The notes under the pieces: generated by a model | Told to the model about the DNA's origin: nothing | The model's database searches: none | The model's input: the letters and a program-made list of their open reading frames with translations, nothing else | Assembly: GCA_964019415.1 (NCBI GenBank) | Contig: OZ025879.1 | Span: 4,034,137 to 4,098,136 of the forward strand | Origin: Ianthella basta | Lineage: Eukaryota; Porifera; Demospongiae; Verongiida; Ianthellidae | Reading direction: 5' to 3' | DNA: 64,000 nt | In this document: in pieces, positions 51,201-62,720 of the stretch | Layout: each line of letters begins with the position of its first letter | How positions within the stretch are numbered: position 1 is the stretch's first letter | Made by a program: the position numbers and the translations under genes

Positions 51201-54200
51201 GTTTGTTCTTCTCTCTGTGCTGATTGGCTTGCGTCCTTCCTATGTAACCTTTAGAAGCCATGTCTTTTAACTTGTTGATCCCACCAAGGCAGGAGTAAGA
51301 AGCCTGGTACAGGGTGTATACCACTTACTGTATTGCATGGTGCTGAGGTGTATGTAGGGATTTTCTAGGCACTCACCCTTCGGCACTTCACACCATTCGG
51401 GGGGCTCATGCCTTCATAGGAAATCCTTGTGCACCTCAGTGCCAAGAGATAACTGATAACATACAGCATCACTGAAAGCTTCTCGTTTTGTTGTCCACTG
51501 GTGGCTGGTTTGAGATATCTCAGGTCATTTTGCTAAGATGTCATACAATCTACACGTATCCAGTGTGTGCTTGTGTTCGTTCTTTGCTAGTGATGCCATC
51601 ATCAATCACTGTGTACATCTGTTGTAACTTTTGATATAAATGATATTGATCTATTTTACATGCAGTCATGTATAGCAGACACAATGCTCTTATCCTGGCA
51701 ATGTTCAGTGGTGGCACAAGCAATGCACTGAAAGTGTTATAATTGTATGTTATGCATGTATAGAGGGCATGTCTGAAGGGCTATTGTCAGTGGTAGCTGT
51801 GGATTCAGTCTTTTAAGCAATTTCAGTATGTTTTCACTCAGTGCAGTATATAGATTATTTTATACTATTCAACTTAGGTATGAGACGTTGCAAAGACTGT
51901 ATCAGGAAGCATGTCACAACAGGGACCAGTTTAAAGCACAACTACCTTGCTATCAATATGAGTTAGTGCATGTATAATTTCATGATTAGTGAATATGCTA
52001 ATATTTCATAATGTGATGCTTTACTAAGTGGTTAAGGCATGTTCTTTTGCTCCCATCTACCTCAGATGTGCTGTGCTAGCACAGAAGAACAAAGAACTGC
52101 AGTGTGAATTTGATCAGTGCAAAGAACAACTGCCTAAGTATCAGGAAAGGTTATTGATGATATGGGTTTATATTGCAGTGAATGAGCTGTTACTTGCTGT
52201 AAATACTGTAGTGATCGGTTGTTAAGCGTATGCACTTCTACCTCTGGCAGGATAAAAATATGCACCTAATAAAGGATATATATGCACTTAACATACGAAT
52301 GAGTCACGAAAATATAATTATGTACAAACATCATATTAAGATGGCCACCACATAGTGCAGTGAGTTCTAATTTAAATGCTACTATACACGTTTATAGTCA
52401 TTACCACACTTCAGGCAAGTGGCTAGGCTACCAGGGAGTCCTTGTATGCCTTTAATAGAAGGGGTGAATCCCTGAAATCACTAGGTGCCTAACCAGTATG
52501 ATGATAAAATGGTAAAGAATTTTGCACTTAACAGTGGATATGTGCTTATAAGGAGGGTGCACTTAAGAACTGATCAGTACGGTATTATACTTGTATACCG
52601 CAAGTAATGTCTTTGTTACCTGGTCATGTGACACATGAAATGCAGTGACAGGAGGGCAAATCTGATGCCATGGTAACTGTCAAAATGGGGTGTACTATGT
52701 AGGCGAATAGTTTGTGGGCAATACGTAGCAGATTATTCAACAACTGAATGCAGGACGTTTCGGCCCGAAGGCCTTCGTCAGCTGCGTACAAAACTGAGGG
52801 TGGGGTGTACTAAATGATATGTATAATGTCTGCCATAAATTTAGCATGTAATATATGAATTGATGGCATCCGGCTTAATACCCTACTTGGTGGAAGAATG
52901 CTCCACAGCTGAATGTCTTCTTAGGCTTTAGGGGTGGGGACCATTCAGTGGCGAACTTTACTCCATGACCTTTACTGTGCCCCTTTCGCACACTTGGAGA
53001 TACAGCCCACGCCCCATAGTGTGTGTGGTCCCCCAGGCCATACTATTATGGCTATTGAGGCTGTTGTTTTTCACTTGGTCCGACAGTGTATTGGATGCAA
53101 CATGCTATATTGTGCACATACACATGCATAGTCATGGTCAACTGTCAGCAGCAGGGTGTTCTGCACTCTGCTAAACATTATTCAAAGTTATCATTCCGTT
53201 TCTTTCTCAGTCTCCCTCTTCCTCTTCTTCCCTCCATCTCACTTTTGTACACTCTCCTGACTAGTCTCTCTGTTCCCATCTCTGTCAAGGCTTCTCTCCA
53301 TCTCACTTGTCTCCTTTACACTTTCTCTGCTTCCCTGCTTCCCTGCTCCAGTACATGGCCAGCTCTATGCTGCTGTATTGCCCTATAACGAGTCACCTGC
53401 AGTTCATAGATGAGGTTGTTGGCCGAGTCAAACACTTGTCCAGCTAGGCCAGTGGGTGGTCTTTATTAAGTTAAATTGGCCAAGACTTGCATTCCTGAAA
53501 TGTTGTTGCTGCTTAGCTGTCCATATTTGCTTGGTAATAGATAATTCTGTTGAGTTACTGGCTAATGAAGTGCCACTTGCATTCATTCATTTATACTCTC
53601 CCACATAGTGGCAAGAAATGTGCATGTGTGTATGACAGTTTAACACAGATCAGTCAAAGCTACATTGTATTTTGTGTATGCCCAATGCTTGCACCTTAGC
53701 AGTCCTTGTTAAGTTCAGGCATGCACACAGAGTAGAATGCATCTTGAACCATCTTGAGTGAGTATAAATAGTGGTAGCTGTAGATGCAGTCTTTTAAGCA
53801 ATATAGTCTGTTTTCACTTAATGCAGTATATAGATTATTTTATACTATTCAACTTAGGTACCTGTCAAAGACCTTCATGGTTGAAACATCATACCATTAT
53901 TTTTGCATCTGTCTGCTACGTGATTGCTCATTTTCACTACTGATCATGTTCATCAGTACATGCAGTATCATTCCACCAGACCACCATTTCCTCTTACTCT
54001 GCCTCTGAAAGGATTTTGGGAAATTGGAGTTCAAGATTTATGTTGGACTGAGTAACACAGTGGCTTTGAGTAGATTCACATACAGATCATGTACTATGAG
54101 CACTGCATCTGTTACTGTGCTTAATGTGTAGGCTCACTCAGTTACAACACAAGAATTCAGAGTTACAGGAGAGGTGCAGAGATAAAGAGGGTGAGGTGAG

Positions 54201-54346
54201 CTGTGTGTGTGTGTCTGTGCACCAGGTGGGACACATGCTCTTTCTGACAATGTACATGCATATAGTATTATGTTACTTGTTTGTGTTATTCTTTGGAGCA
54301 GTTGGAACAGTTCAAGATTAAACACGCCAACTGTGATGTCACCAAG
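48230..54346 (+). CDS. CARD plus coiled-coil protein (CARD9/CARD11-like N-terminal architecture), 3' incomplete
   Basis: Exons 48230-48521, 50357-50408, 51878-51961, 52066-52149, 54132-54195 and 54302-54346 join in phase to 207 codons without a stop. Exon 1 encodes a CARD-type death-fold of about 95 residues (AGGFLTDMEFAGISAKKATG, VDELIDILLRKENKDF). The following exons form a coiled coil with heptad leucines (VEDKLRLKLEDTQKR, YETLQRLYQEACHNRDQ, LAQKNKELQCEFDQCK, LTQLQHKNSELQERC). CARD followed by long coils is the layout of CARD9/10/11/14, scaffolds that assemble BCL10 in innate immune signalling; orthology is inference. The last recognised exon ends in phase 0 with a strong gtgagt donor, directly upstream of the 207-bp array. 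Downstream exons, if any, were not found in the window. Confidence 0.72.
48601..48727. mobile_element. Short foldback MITE, copy 1, in CARD gene intron 1
   Basis: About 38-bp inverted termini (tctcgttcccagacccacct... inverted as aggtgggtctgggaacgaga) enclose a C-rich centre of about 50 bp. It could fold into one long hairpin. Confidence 0.75.
48738..49215. mobile_element. Related MITE, copy 2, next to copy 1
   Basis: Same termini (agtctcgttcccagaccc and gggtctgggaacgagact), with a ~400-bp interior that has no recognised gene. 'tatctgct' flanks copy 1 on both sides and copy 2 on its right, so the two share a target duplication of about 8-10 bp, pointing to a hAT or Mutator-like origin. Confidence 0.7.
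49388..50068. mobile_element. Third inverted-repeat element in CARD gene intron 1
   Basis: The left terminus gtaactggacggccatttc, followed by ggctattggtccagcaattg, is inverted at 50017-50068. That gives about 50-bp imperfect terminal repeats around ~580 bp of non-coding sequence. Confidence 0.65.
50409..51877. other. CARD gene intron 2, no other gene seen
   Basis: Broken short frames only. Near 51345-51445 a 'ctgaggtg ... cacctcag' inverted pair frames a ~100-bp hairpin-like segment of unknown origin. Confidence 0.4.
52750..52785 (-). ncRNA. Hammerhead-ribozyme-like motif, likely a Penelope-element remnant
   Basis: On the minus strand the order is GCAG, CTGACGA, a GGCC-ttcg-GGCC hairpin, GAAAC, GTC, CTGC. 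The outer GCAG/CTGC pair as helix I, the two GGCC pair as helix II, and CUGANGA and GAAA are the conserved hammerhead core. GTC is a legal cleavage triplet. Helix III is almost absent, as reported for ribozymes in Penelope-like retroelements. One extra A after CTGACGA makes helix II imperfect, so activity is uncertain. Confidence 0.4.
53775..53860 (+). repeat. Duplicate of the CARD gene exon-3 acceptor region
   Basis: About 85 bp closely matches 51793-51880, the 3' end of intron 2 including ttatactattcaacttag|gta. The duplicated 3' splice site lies in a later intron and is not followed by coiled-coil coding sequence. Confidence 0.75.
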
Positions 54347-54672
54347 GTGAGTGCAGTATGGTAAATACCTGACTGTGCTGGACTGTTCAACTATGTTTTG
54401 CAGTTTTGACATCCAGATGCATGTGCAAATGGTTAGTCAGTTTATGAGTACGTAGTTCAGGGGTTTGTATTACACTGCTTGTCTGCATATGCTTTGACAC
54501 TTTGTGTTACTGTATGCTTAGTAAGAGTCACACCATGATATTGATTCCTCCACAAATTCAATTTCATGCTATCATTTGTAGCTGTCTTTGTTCTCATTAG
54601 AGATTAGACTTATTGTGCATATTGTGACTGTGGTTGATGTGTGTTGCTGCATTCTCCTTTCTTCCACCTCAG

Positions 54673-57600
54673 AGGGTGAGTCCTGACCTTTTCACCTATC
54701 CTAATGTTTTGTGTAATTGCTGATAACTGTTGTCTCTTTCTCCTCCTCGCACTTTGGAAAACATGGAACATGGCAGGTGAGTTTGTAGCAAACACACTAT
54801 CTCCTATGGAGTTATTGCAATGCGGCTGTGTTTGATGTGTATTGCTGTATTCTCCTTTCTTCCACCTCAGCTGGTGAGTCCTACCCTTTTCACCTGTTCT
54901 GATGATTTGTGCTGTGGCAGTAATTACTATTGACTATTGTCTCTTTCTCCTCCTCACTCTTGGGAACACATGAAACATGGCAGGTGAGTTTGTAGCAAAC
55001 ACACTATCTCCTATGGAGTTATTGCAATGTGGCTGTGTTTGATGTGTGTTGCTGTACGTATTCTCCTTTCTTCCACCTCAGACGGTGAGTCCTGACCTTT
55101 TCACCTATCCTAATTTTTGTGTAATTGCTGATAGCAGTTGTCTCTTTCTCCTCCTTGCTCTTTGAAAAACATGGAACATGGCAGGTGAGTTTGTAGCAAA
55201 CACACTATCTCCTATGGAGTTATTGTGATGTATGATTTGATAGAGGCTCATAGCTGTGTCCCTCAATCAATCATGTGAAATGGTGAGCATTACTGTAGCT
55301 TCAATAGCACAAGTTGAAGAGAATCTGCACCACACTGAACATCCATACTGTCTTCACAGCTGCATGCACCCTGAATCGAACACTCATGAAGGTAAAGAAT
55401 TGTGTACAAACTCTGTGTGTAGGAGAAGAAGAAGGCCGTAGTGTATCAGGTGCCTTGTAAAAACTGCTGCAAACTCTACATGGGAGAATCCATAAGGACC
55501 CTCAAAGTCAGACTAGCTGAACGCACAAGAGCAGTGCAGAAGATTGATGCGAACAATGGGATTGCAGTGAATGTGGCTGACACCAACCACAGTAGTGCAT
55601 GGGCTAATGCAAAGGTGGCGAAGAAAATACTAAGGTACTGGGAGAGAATAACCACAGAAGCCATCCTAATCAATAAGAGTCAAAAGTCAATGAACTTTGG
55701 ACAGTGGCCTCTTACTCCCTGGTCTTTGCAACTCTATTTTACTGAACACACCCTGATTGCCACACCCACCTAATGGCAATGTCACCTAAATGTTTTTCCA
55801 CACCCCCTTGGTTATTCAATTTGCTGTTTATTCAATTAATGCCATTGGAGTGCCTCATGTTTATTCAATTAACTTTCTAACACCTTATGTTCAAACATCA
55901 ACACCTGTCACCTGCTGTCATCTGTTCTTGTATTTAAGCCAGCCACTCACTACATCTCTTGCACTGTGTTGAAACGTCCTCCTTCCACCTTGTGCTATTG
56001 AAGCTGCAGTATTGCTCACCATTCCATATGAATTATTGTGATATTGCTGTGGTTGATGTGTGTTGCTGTATTCTCCTTTCTTCAACTGCAGGAGGTGAGT
56101 CCTACCCTTTTCACCTGTTCAGTGTTTGTGCAGTAATAGTAATTGCTTATGACTATTATCTCTTTCTCCACCTCACTCTTGGGAACACATGAAACATGGC
56201 AGGTGAGTTTGTAGCAAACACACTATCTCCTATGGAGTTATTGCAATGCGGCTGTGTTTGATGTGTGTTGCTGTATTCTCCTTTCTTCCACCTCAGGAGG
56301 TGAGTCCTACCCATTTCATCTGTTGTAATGATTTGTGCTGTGGCAGTAATGGGTAATGACTATTGTCTCTTTCTCCTCCTCACTCTTGGGAACACATGAA
56401 ACATGGCAGGTGAGTTTGTAGCAAACACACTATCTCCTATGGAGTTATTGTAATGTGGCTGTGTTTGATGTGTGTTGCTGTATTCTCCTTTCTTCCACCT
56501 CAGAGGGTGAGTCCTACCCTTTTGACCTGTTGTAATGATTTGTGCTGTGGCAGTAATTGCTAATGACTATCGTCTCTTTCTCCTCCTTACTCTTGGGAAC
56601 ACATGAAACATGGCAGGTGAGTTTGTAGCAAACACACTATCTCCTATGGAGTTATTGCAATGCGGCTGTGTTTGATGTGTGTTGCTGTATTCTCCTTTCT
56701 TCCACCTCAGGCGGTGAGTCCTACCCTTTCACCTGTTATAATGATTTGTGCAGTGATAGTAATTGCTTATGACTATTATCTCTTTCTCCACCTCACTCTT
56801 GGGAACACATGAAACATGGCAGGTGAGTTTGTAGCAAACACACTATCTCCTATGGAGTTATTGCAATGCGGCTGTGTTTGATGTGTGTTGCTGTATTCTC
56901 CTTTCTTCCACCTCAGGAGGTGAGTCCTACCCATTTCATCTGTTGTAATGATTTGTGCTGTGGCAGTAATGGGTAATGACTATTGTCTCTTTCTCCTCCT
57001 CACTCTTGGGAACACATGAAACATGGCAGGTGAGTTTGTAGCAAACTCACTATCTCCTATGGAGTTATTGTAATGCGGCTGTGTTTGATGTGTGTTGCTG
57101 TATTCTCCTTTCTTCCACCTCAGTTTGTGAGTCCTACCCATTTCACCTGTTGTAATGATTTGTGCTGTGGCAGTAATTGGTAATGACTATTGTCTCTTTC
57201 TCCTCCTCACTCTTGGGAACACATGAAACATGGCAGGTGAGTTTGTAGCAAACACACTATCACCTATGGAGTTATTGCAATGCGGCTGTGTTTGATGTGT
57301 GTTGCTGTATTCTCCTTTCTTCCACCTCAGATGGTGAGTCCTACCCTTTCACCTGTTATAATGATTTGTGCTGTGGCAGTAATTGCTATTGACTATCGTC
57401 TCTTTCTCCACCTCACTCTTGGAAACACATGAAACATGGCAGGTGAGTTTGTAGCAAACACACTATCTCCTATGGAGTTATTGCAATGCGGCTGTGTTTG
57501 ATGTGTGTTGCTGTATTCTCCTTTCTTCCACCTCAGAAGGTGAGTCCTACCCATTTCATCTGTTGTAATGATTTGTGCTGTGGCAGTAATGGGTAATGAC

Positions 57601-60600
57601 TATTGTCTCTTTCTCCTCCTCACTCTTGGGAACACATGAAACATGGCAGGTGAGTTTGTAGCAAACTCACTATCTCCTATGGAGTTATTGTAATGCGGCT
57701 GTGTTTGATGTGTGTTGCTGTATTCTCCTTCCTTCCACCTCAGCCGGTGAGTCCTACCCTTTTGACCTGTTCTAATGATTTGTGCTGTGGCAGTAATTGC
57801 TAATGACTATTGTCTCTTTCTCCTCCTCACTCTTGGGAACACATGAAACATGGCAGGTGAGTTTGTAGCAAACTCACTATCTCCTATGGAGTTATTGTAA
57901 TGCGGCTGTGTTTGATGTGTGTTGCTGTATTCTCCTTCCTTCCACCTCAGCCGGTGAGTCCTACCCTTTTGACCTGTTCTAATGATTTGTGCTGTGGCAG
58001 TAATTGCTAATGACTATTGTCTCTTTCTCCTCCTCACTCTTGGGAACACATGAAACATGGCAGGTGAGTTTGTAGCAAACTCACTATCTCCTATGGAGTT
58101 ATTGTAATGCGGCTGTGTTTGATGTGTGTTGCTGTATTCTCCTTTCTTCCACCTCAGGCGGTGAGTCCTACCCATTTCACCTGTTGTAATGATTTGTGCT
58201 GTGGCAGTAATTGGTAATGACTATTGTCTCTTTCTCCTCCTCACTCTTGGGAACACATGAAACATGGCAGGTGAGTTTGTAGCAAACTCACTATCTCCTA
58301 TGGAGTTATTGTAATGCGGCTGTGTTTGATGTGTGTTGCTGTATTCTCCTTTCTTCCACCTCAGTTTGTGAGTCCTACCCATTTCACCTGTTGTAATGAT
58401 TTGTGCTGTGGCAGTAATTGGTAATGACTATTGTCTCTTTCTCCTCCTCACTCTTGGGAACACATGAAACATGGCAGGTGAGTTTGTAGCAAACACACTA
58501 TCACCTATGGAGTTATTGCAATGCGGCTGTGTTTGATGTGTGTTGCTGTATTCTCCTTTCTTCCACCTCAGTTGGTGAGTCCTACCCTTTCACCTGTTAT
58601 AATGATTTGTGCTGTGGCAGTAATTGGTAATGACTATTGTATCTTTCTCCTCCTCACTCTTGGGAACACATGAAACATGGCAGGTGAGTTTGTAGCAAAC
58701 ACACTATCTCCTATGGAGTTATTGCAATGCGGCTGTGTTTGATGTGTGTTGCTGTATTCTCCTTTCTTCCACCTCAGGAGGTGAGTCCTACCCATTTCAT
58801 CTGTTGTAATGATTTGTGCTGTGGCAGTAATTGGTAATGACTATTGTCTCTTTCTCCTCCTCACTCTTGGGAACACATGAAACATGGCAGGTGAGTTTGT
58901 AGCAAACACACTATCACCTATGGAGTTATTGCAATGCGGCTGTGTTTGATGTGTGTTGCTGTATTCTCCTTTCTTCCACCTCAGATGGTGAGTCCTACCC
59001 TTTCACCTGTTATAATGATTTGTGCTGTGGCAGTAATTGCTATTGACTATCGTCTCTTTCTCCACCTCACTCTTGGAAACACATGAAACATGGCAGGTGA
59101 GTTTGTAGCAAACACACTATCTCCTATGGAGTTATTGCAATGCGGCTGTGTTTGATGTGTGTTGCTGTATTCTCCTTTCTTCCACCTCAGAAGGTGAGTC
59201 CTACCCATTTCATCTGTTGTAATGATTTGTGCTGTGGCAGTAATGGGTAATGACTATTGTCTCTTTCTCCTCCTCACTCTTGGGAACACATGAAACATGG
59301 CAGGTGAGTTTGTAGCAAACTCACTATCTCCTATGGAGTTATTGTAATGCGGCTGTGTTTGATGTGTGTTGCTGTATTCTCCTTCCTTCCACCTCAGCCG
59401 GTGAGTCCTACCCTTTTGACCTGTTCTAATGATTTGTGCTGTGGCAGTAATTGCTAATGACTATTGTCTCTTTCTCCTCCTCACTCTTGGGAACACATGA
59501 AACATGGCAGGTGAGTTTGTAGCAAACTCACTATCTCCTATGGAGTTATTGTAATGCGGCTGTGTTTGATGTGTGTTGCTGTATTCTCCTTCCTTCCACC
59601 TCAGCCGGTGAGTCCTACCCTTTTGACCTGTTCTAATGATTTGTGCTGTGGCAGTAATTGCTAATGACTATTGTCTCTTTCTCCTCCTCACTCTTGGGAA
59701 CACATGAAACATGGCAGGTGAGTTTGTAGCAAACTCACTATCTCCTATGGAGTTATTGTAATGCGGCTGTGTTTGATGTGTGTTGCTGTATTCTCCTTTC
59801 TTCCACCTCAGGCGGTGAGTCCTACCCATTTCACCTGTTGTAATGATTTGTGCTGTGGCAGTAATTGGTAATGACTATTGTCTCTTTCTCCTCCTCACTC
59901 TTGGGAACACATGAAACATGGCAGGTGAGTTTGTAGCAAACACACTATCACCTATGGAGTAATTGCAATGTGGCTGTGTTTGATGTGTGTTGCTGTATTC
60001 TCCTTCCTTCCACCTCAGCCGGTGAGTCCTACCCTTTTGACCTGTTCTAATGATTTGTGCTGTGGCAGTAATTGCTAATGACTATTGTCTCTTTCTCCTC
60101 CTCACTCTTGGGAACACATGAAACATGGCAGGTGAGTTTGTAGCAAACTCACTATCTCCTATGGAGTTATTGTAATGCGGCTGTGTTTGATGTGTGTTGC
60201 TGTATTCTCCTTTCTTCCACCTCAGGAGGTGAGTCCTACCCATTTCACCTGTTGTAATGATTTGTGCTGTGGCAGTAATTGGTAATGACTATTGTCTCTT
60301 TCTCCTCCTCACTCTTGGGAACACATGAAACATGGCAGGTGAGTTTGTAGCAAACACACTATCACCTATGGAGTAATTGCAATGTGGCTGTGTTTGATGT
60401 GTGTTGCTGTATTCTCCTTCCTTCCACCTCAGCCGGTGAGTCCTACCCTTTTGACCTGTTGTAATGATTTGTGCTGTGGCAGTAATTGGTAATGACTATC
60501 GTCTCTTTCTCCTCCTCACTCTTGGGAACACATGAAACATGGCAGGTGAGTTTGTAGCAAACACACTATCACCTATGGAGTAATTGCAATGCGGCTGTGT

Positions 60601-62720
60601 TTGATGTGTGTTGCTGTATTCTCCTTTCTTCCACCTCAGACGGTGAGTCCTACCCTTTTCACCTGTTGTAATGATTTGTGCTGAGGCAGTAATTGCTAAT
60701 GACTATTGTATCTTTCTCCTCCTCACTCTTTGGAACACATGAAACATGGCAGGTGAGTTTGTAGCAAACACACTATCTCCTATGGAGTAATTGCAATGTG
60801 GCTGTGTTTGATGTGTGTTGCTGTATTCTCCTTCCTTCCACCTCAGCCGGTGAGTCCTACCCTTTTGACCTGTTCTAATGATTTGTGCTGTGGCAGTAAT
60901 TGCTAATGACTATCGTCTCTTTCTCCTCCTCACTCTTGGGAACACACGAAACATGGCAGGTGAGTTTGTAGCAAACACACTATCTCCTATGGAGTTATTG
61001 CAATGCGGCTGTGTTTGATGTGTGTTGCTGTATTCTCCTTTCTTCCACCTCAGTTGGTGAGTCCTACCCTTTTCACCTGTTGTAATGATTTGTGCTGTGG
61101 CAGTAATTGGTAATGACTATTGTATCTTTCTCCACCTCACTCTTGGGAACACATGAAACATGGCAGGTGAGTTTGTAGCAAACACACTATCTCCTATGGA
61201 GTTATTGCAATGCAGCTGTGTTTGATGTGTGTTGCTGTACGTATTCTCCTTTCTTCCACCTCAGTGGGTGAGTCCTACCCTTTTCACCTGTTGTAATGAT
61301 TTGTGCTGTGGCAGTAATTGCTAATGACTATCGTCTCTTTCTCCTCCTCACTCTTGGGAACACATGAAACATGGCAGGTGAGTGTGTAGCAAACACACAA
61401 TCTCCTATGGAGTTATTGCAATGCGGCTGTGTTTGATGTGTGTTGCTGTATTCTCCTTTCTTCCACCTCAGATGGTGAGTCCTACCCTTTTCACCTGTTG
61501 TAATGATTTGTGCTGTGGCAGTAATTGCTATTGACTATCGTCTCTTTCTCCACCTCACTCTTGGAAACACATGAAACATGGCAGGTGAGTTTGTAGCAAA
61601 CACACTATCTCCTATGGAGTTATTGCAATGCGGCTGTGTTTGATGTGTGTTGCTGTATTCTCCTTTCTTCCACCTCAGCTGGTGAGTCCTACCCTTTTCA
61701 CCTGTTGTAATGATTTGTGCTGTGGCAGTAATTGCTAATGACTATCGTCTCTTTCTCCTCCTCACTTTTGGTAACACATGAAACATGGCAGGTGAGTTTG
61801 TAGCAAACACACTATCTCCTATGGAGTTATTGTAATGCGGCTGTGTTTGATGTGTGTTGCTGTATTCTCCTTTCTTCCACCTCAGTTGGTGAGTCCTACC
61901 CTTTTCACCTGTTGTAATGATTTGTGCTGTGGCAGTAATTGGTAATGACTATTGTATCTTTCTCCTCCTCACTCTTTGGAACACATGAAACATGGCAGGT
62001 GAGTTTGTAGCAAACACACTATCTCCTATGGAGTTATTGCAATGCGGCTGTGTTTGATGTGTGTTGCTGTACGTATTCTCCTTTCTTCCACCTCAGTTTG
62101 TGAGTCCTACCCTTTTCACCTGTTGTAATGATTTGTGCTGTGGCAGTAATTGCTAATGACTATCGTCTCTTTCTCCACCTCACTCTTGGGAACACATGAA
62201 ACATGGCAGGTGAGTTTGTAGCAAACACACTAACTCCTATGGAGTTATTGCAATGCGGCTGTGTTTGATGTGTGTTGCTGTATTCTCCTTCCTTCCACCT
62301 CAGCCGGTGAGTCCTACCCTTTTCACCTGTTGTAATGATTTGTGCTGTGGCAGTAATTGCTAATGACTATCATCTCTTTCTCCTCCTCACTCTTGGGAAC
62401 ACATGAAACATGGCAGGTGAGTGTGTAGCAAACACACAATCTCCTATGGAGTTATTGCAATGCGGCTGTGTTTGATGTGTGTTGCTGTATTCTCCTTTCT
62501 TCCACCTCAGATGGTGAGTCCTACCCTTTTCACCTGTTGTAATGATTTGTGCTGTGGCAGTAATTGCTATTGACTATCGTCTCTTTCTCCACCTCACTCT
62601 TGGAAACACATGAAACATGGCAGGTGAGTTTGTAGCAAACACACTATCTCCTATGGAGTTATTGCAATGCGGCTGTGTTTGATGTGTGTTGCTGTATTCT
62701 CCTTTCTTCCACCTCAGGGG
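54673..62720 (+). other. 36 candidate 3-nt microexons (one per array unit)
   Basis: Triplets between cctcag and gtgagt, by start: 54673 AGG, 54871 CTG, 55082 ACG, 56092 GAG, 56297 GAG, 56504 AGG, 56711 GCG, 56917 GAG, 57124 TTT, 57331 ATG, 57537 AAG, 57744 CCG, 57951 CCG, 58158 GCG, 58365 TTT, 58572 TTG, 58778 GAG, 58985 ATG, 59191 AAG, 59398 CCG, 59605 CCG, 59812 GCG, 60019 CCG, 60226 GAG, 60433 CCG, 60640 ACG, 60847 CCG, 61054 TTG, 61265 TGG, 61472 ATG, 61679 CTG, 61886 TTG, 62097 TTT, 62304 CCG, 62511 ATG, 62718 GGG. Twelve triplets encode R, L, T, E, A, F, M, K, P, W and G, with no stop. The third base is G except in TTT, matching donor position -1. The preceding exon ends in phase 0, so inclusion would be in frame. 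Splicing use is inferred, not shown. Confidence 0.4.
55228..56040 (+). mobile_element. Penelope-like retroelement fragment inserted in the array
   Basis: A plus-strand frame at about 55437-55773 reads VYQVPCKNCCKLYMGESIRT with following RLAERTRAV, then a glutamate- and lysine-rich stretch ending TMNFG-like. That is the GIY-YIG endonuclease domain of Penelope-like elements, with 'YMG' where 'YIG' is usual. A tail 'tatttaagcc' and GAAACGTCC at 55971-55979 resembles the element's ribozyme-bearing terminus. Reverse transcriptase is absent, so this is a truncated copy. Confidence 0.65.
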
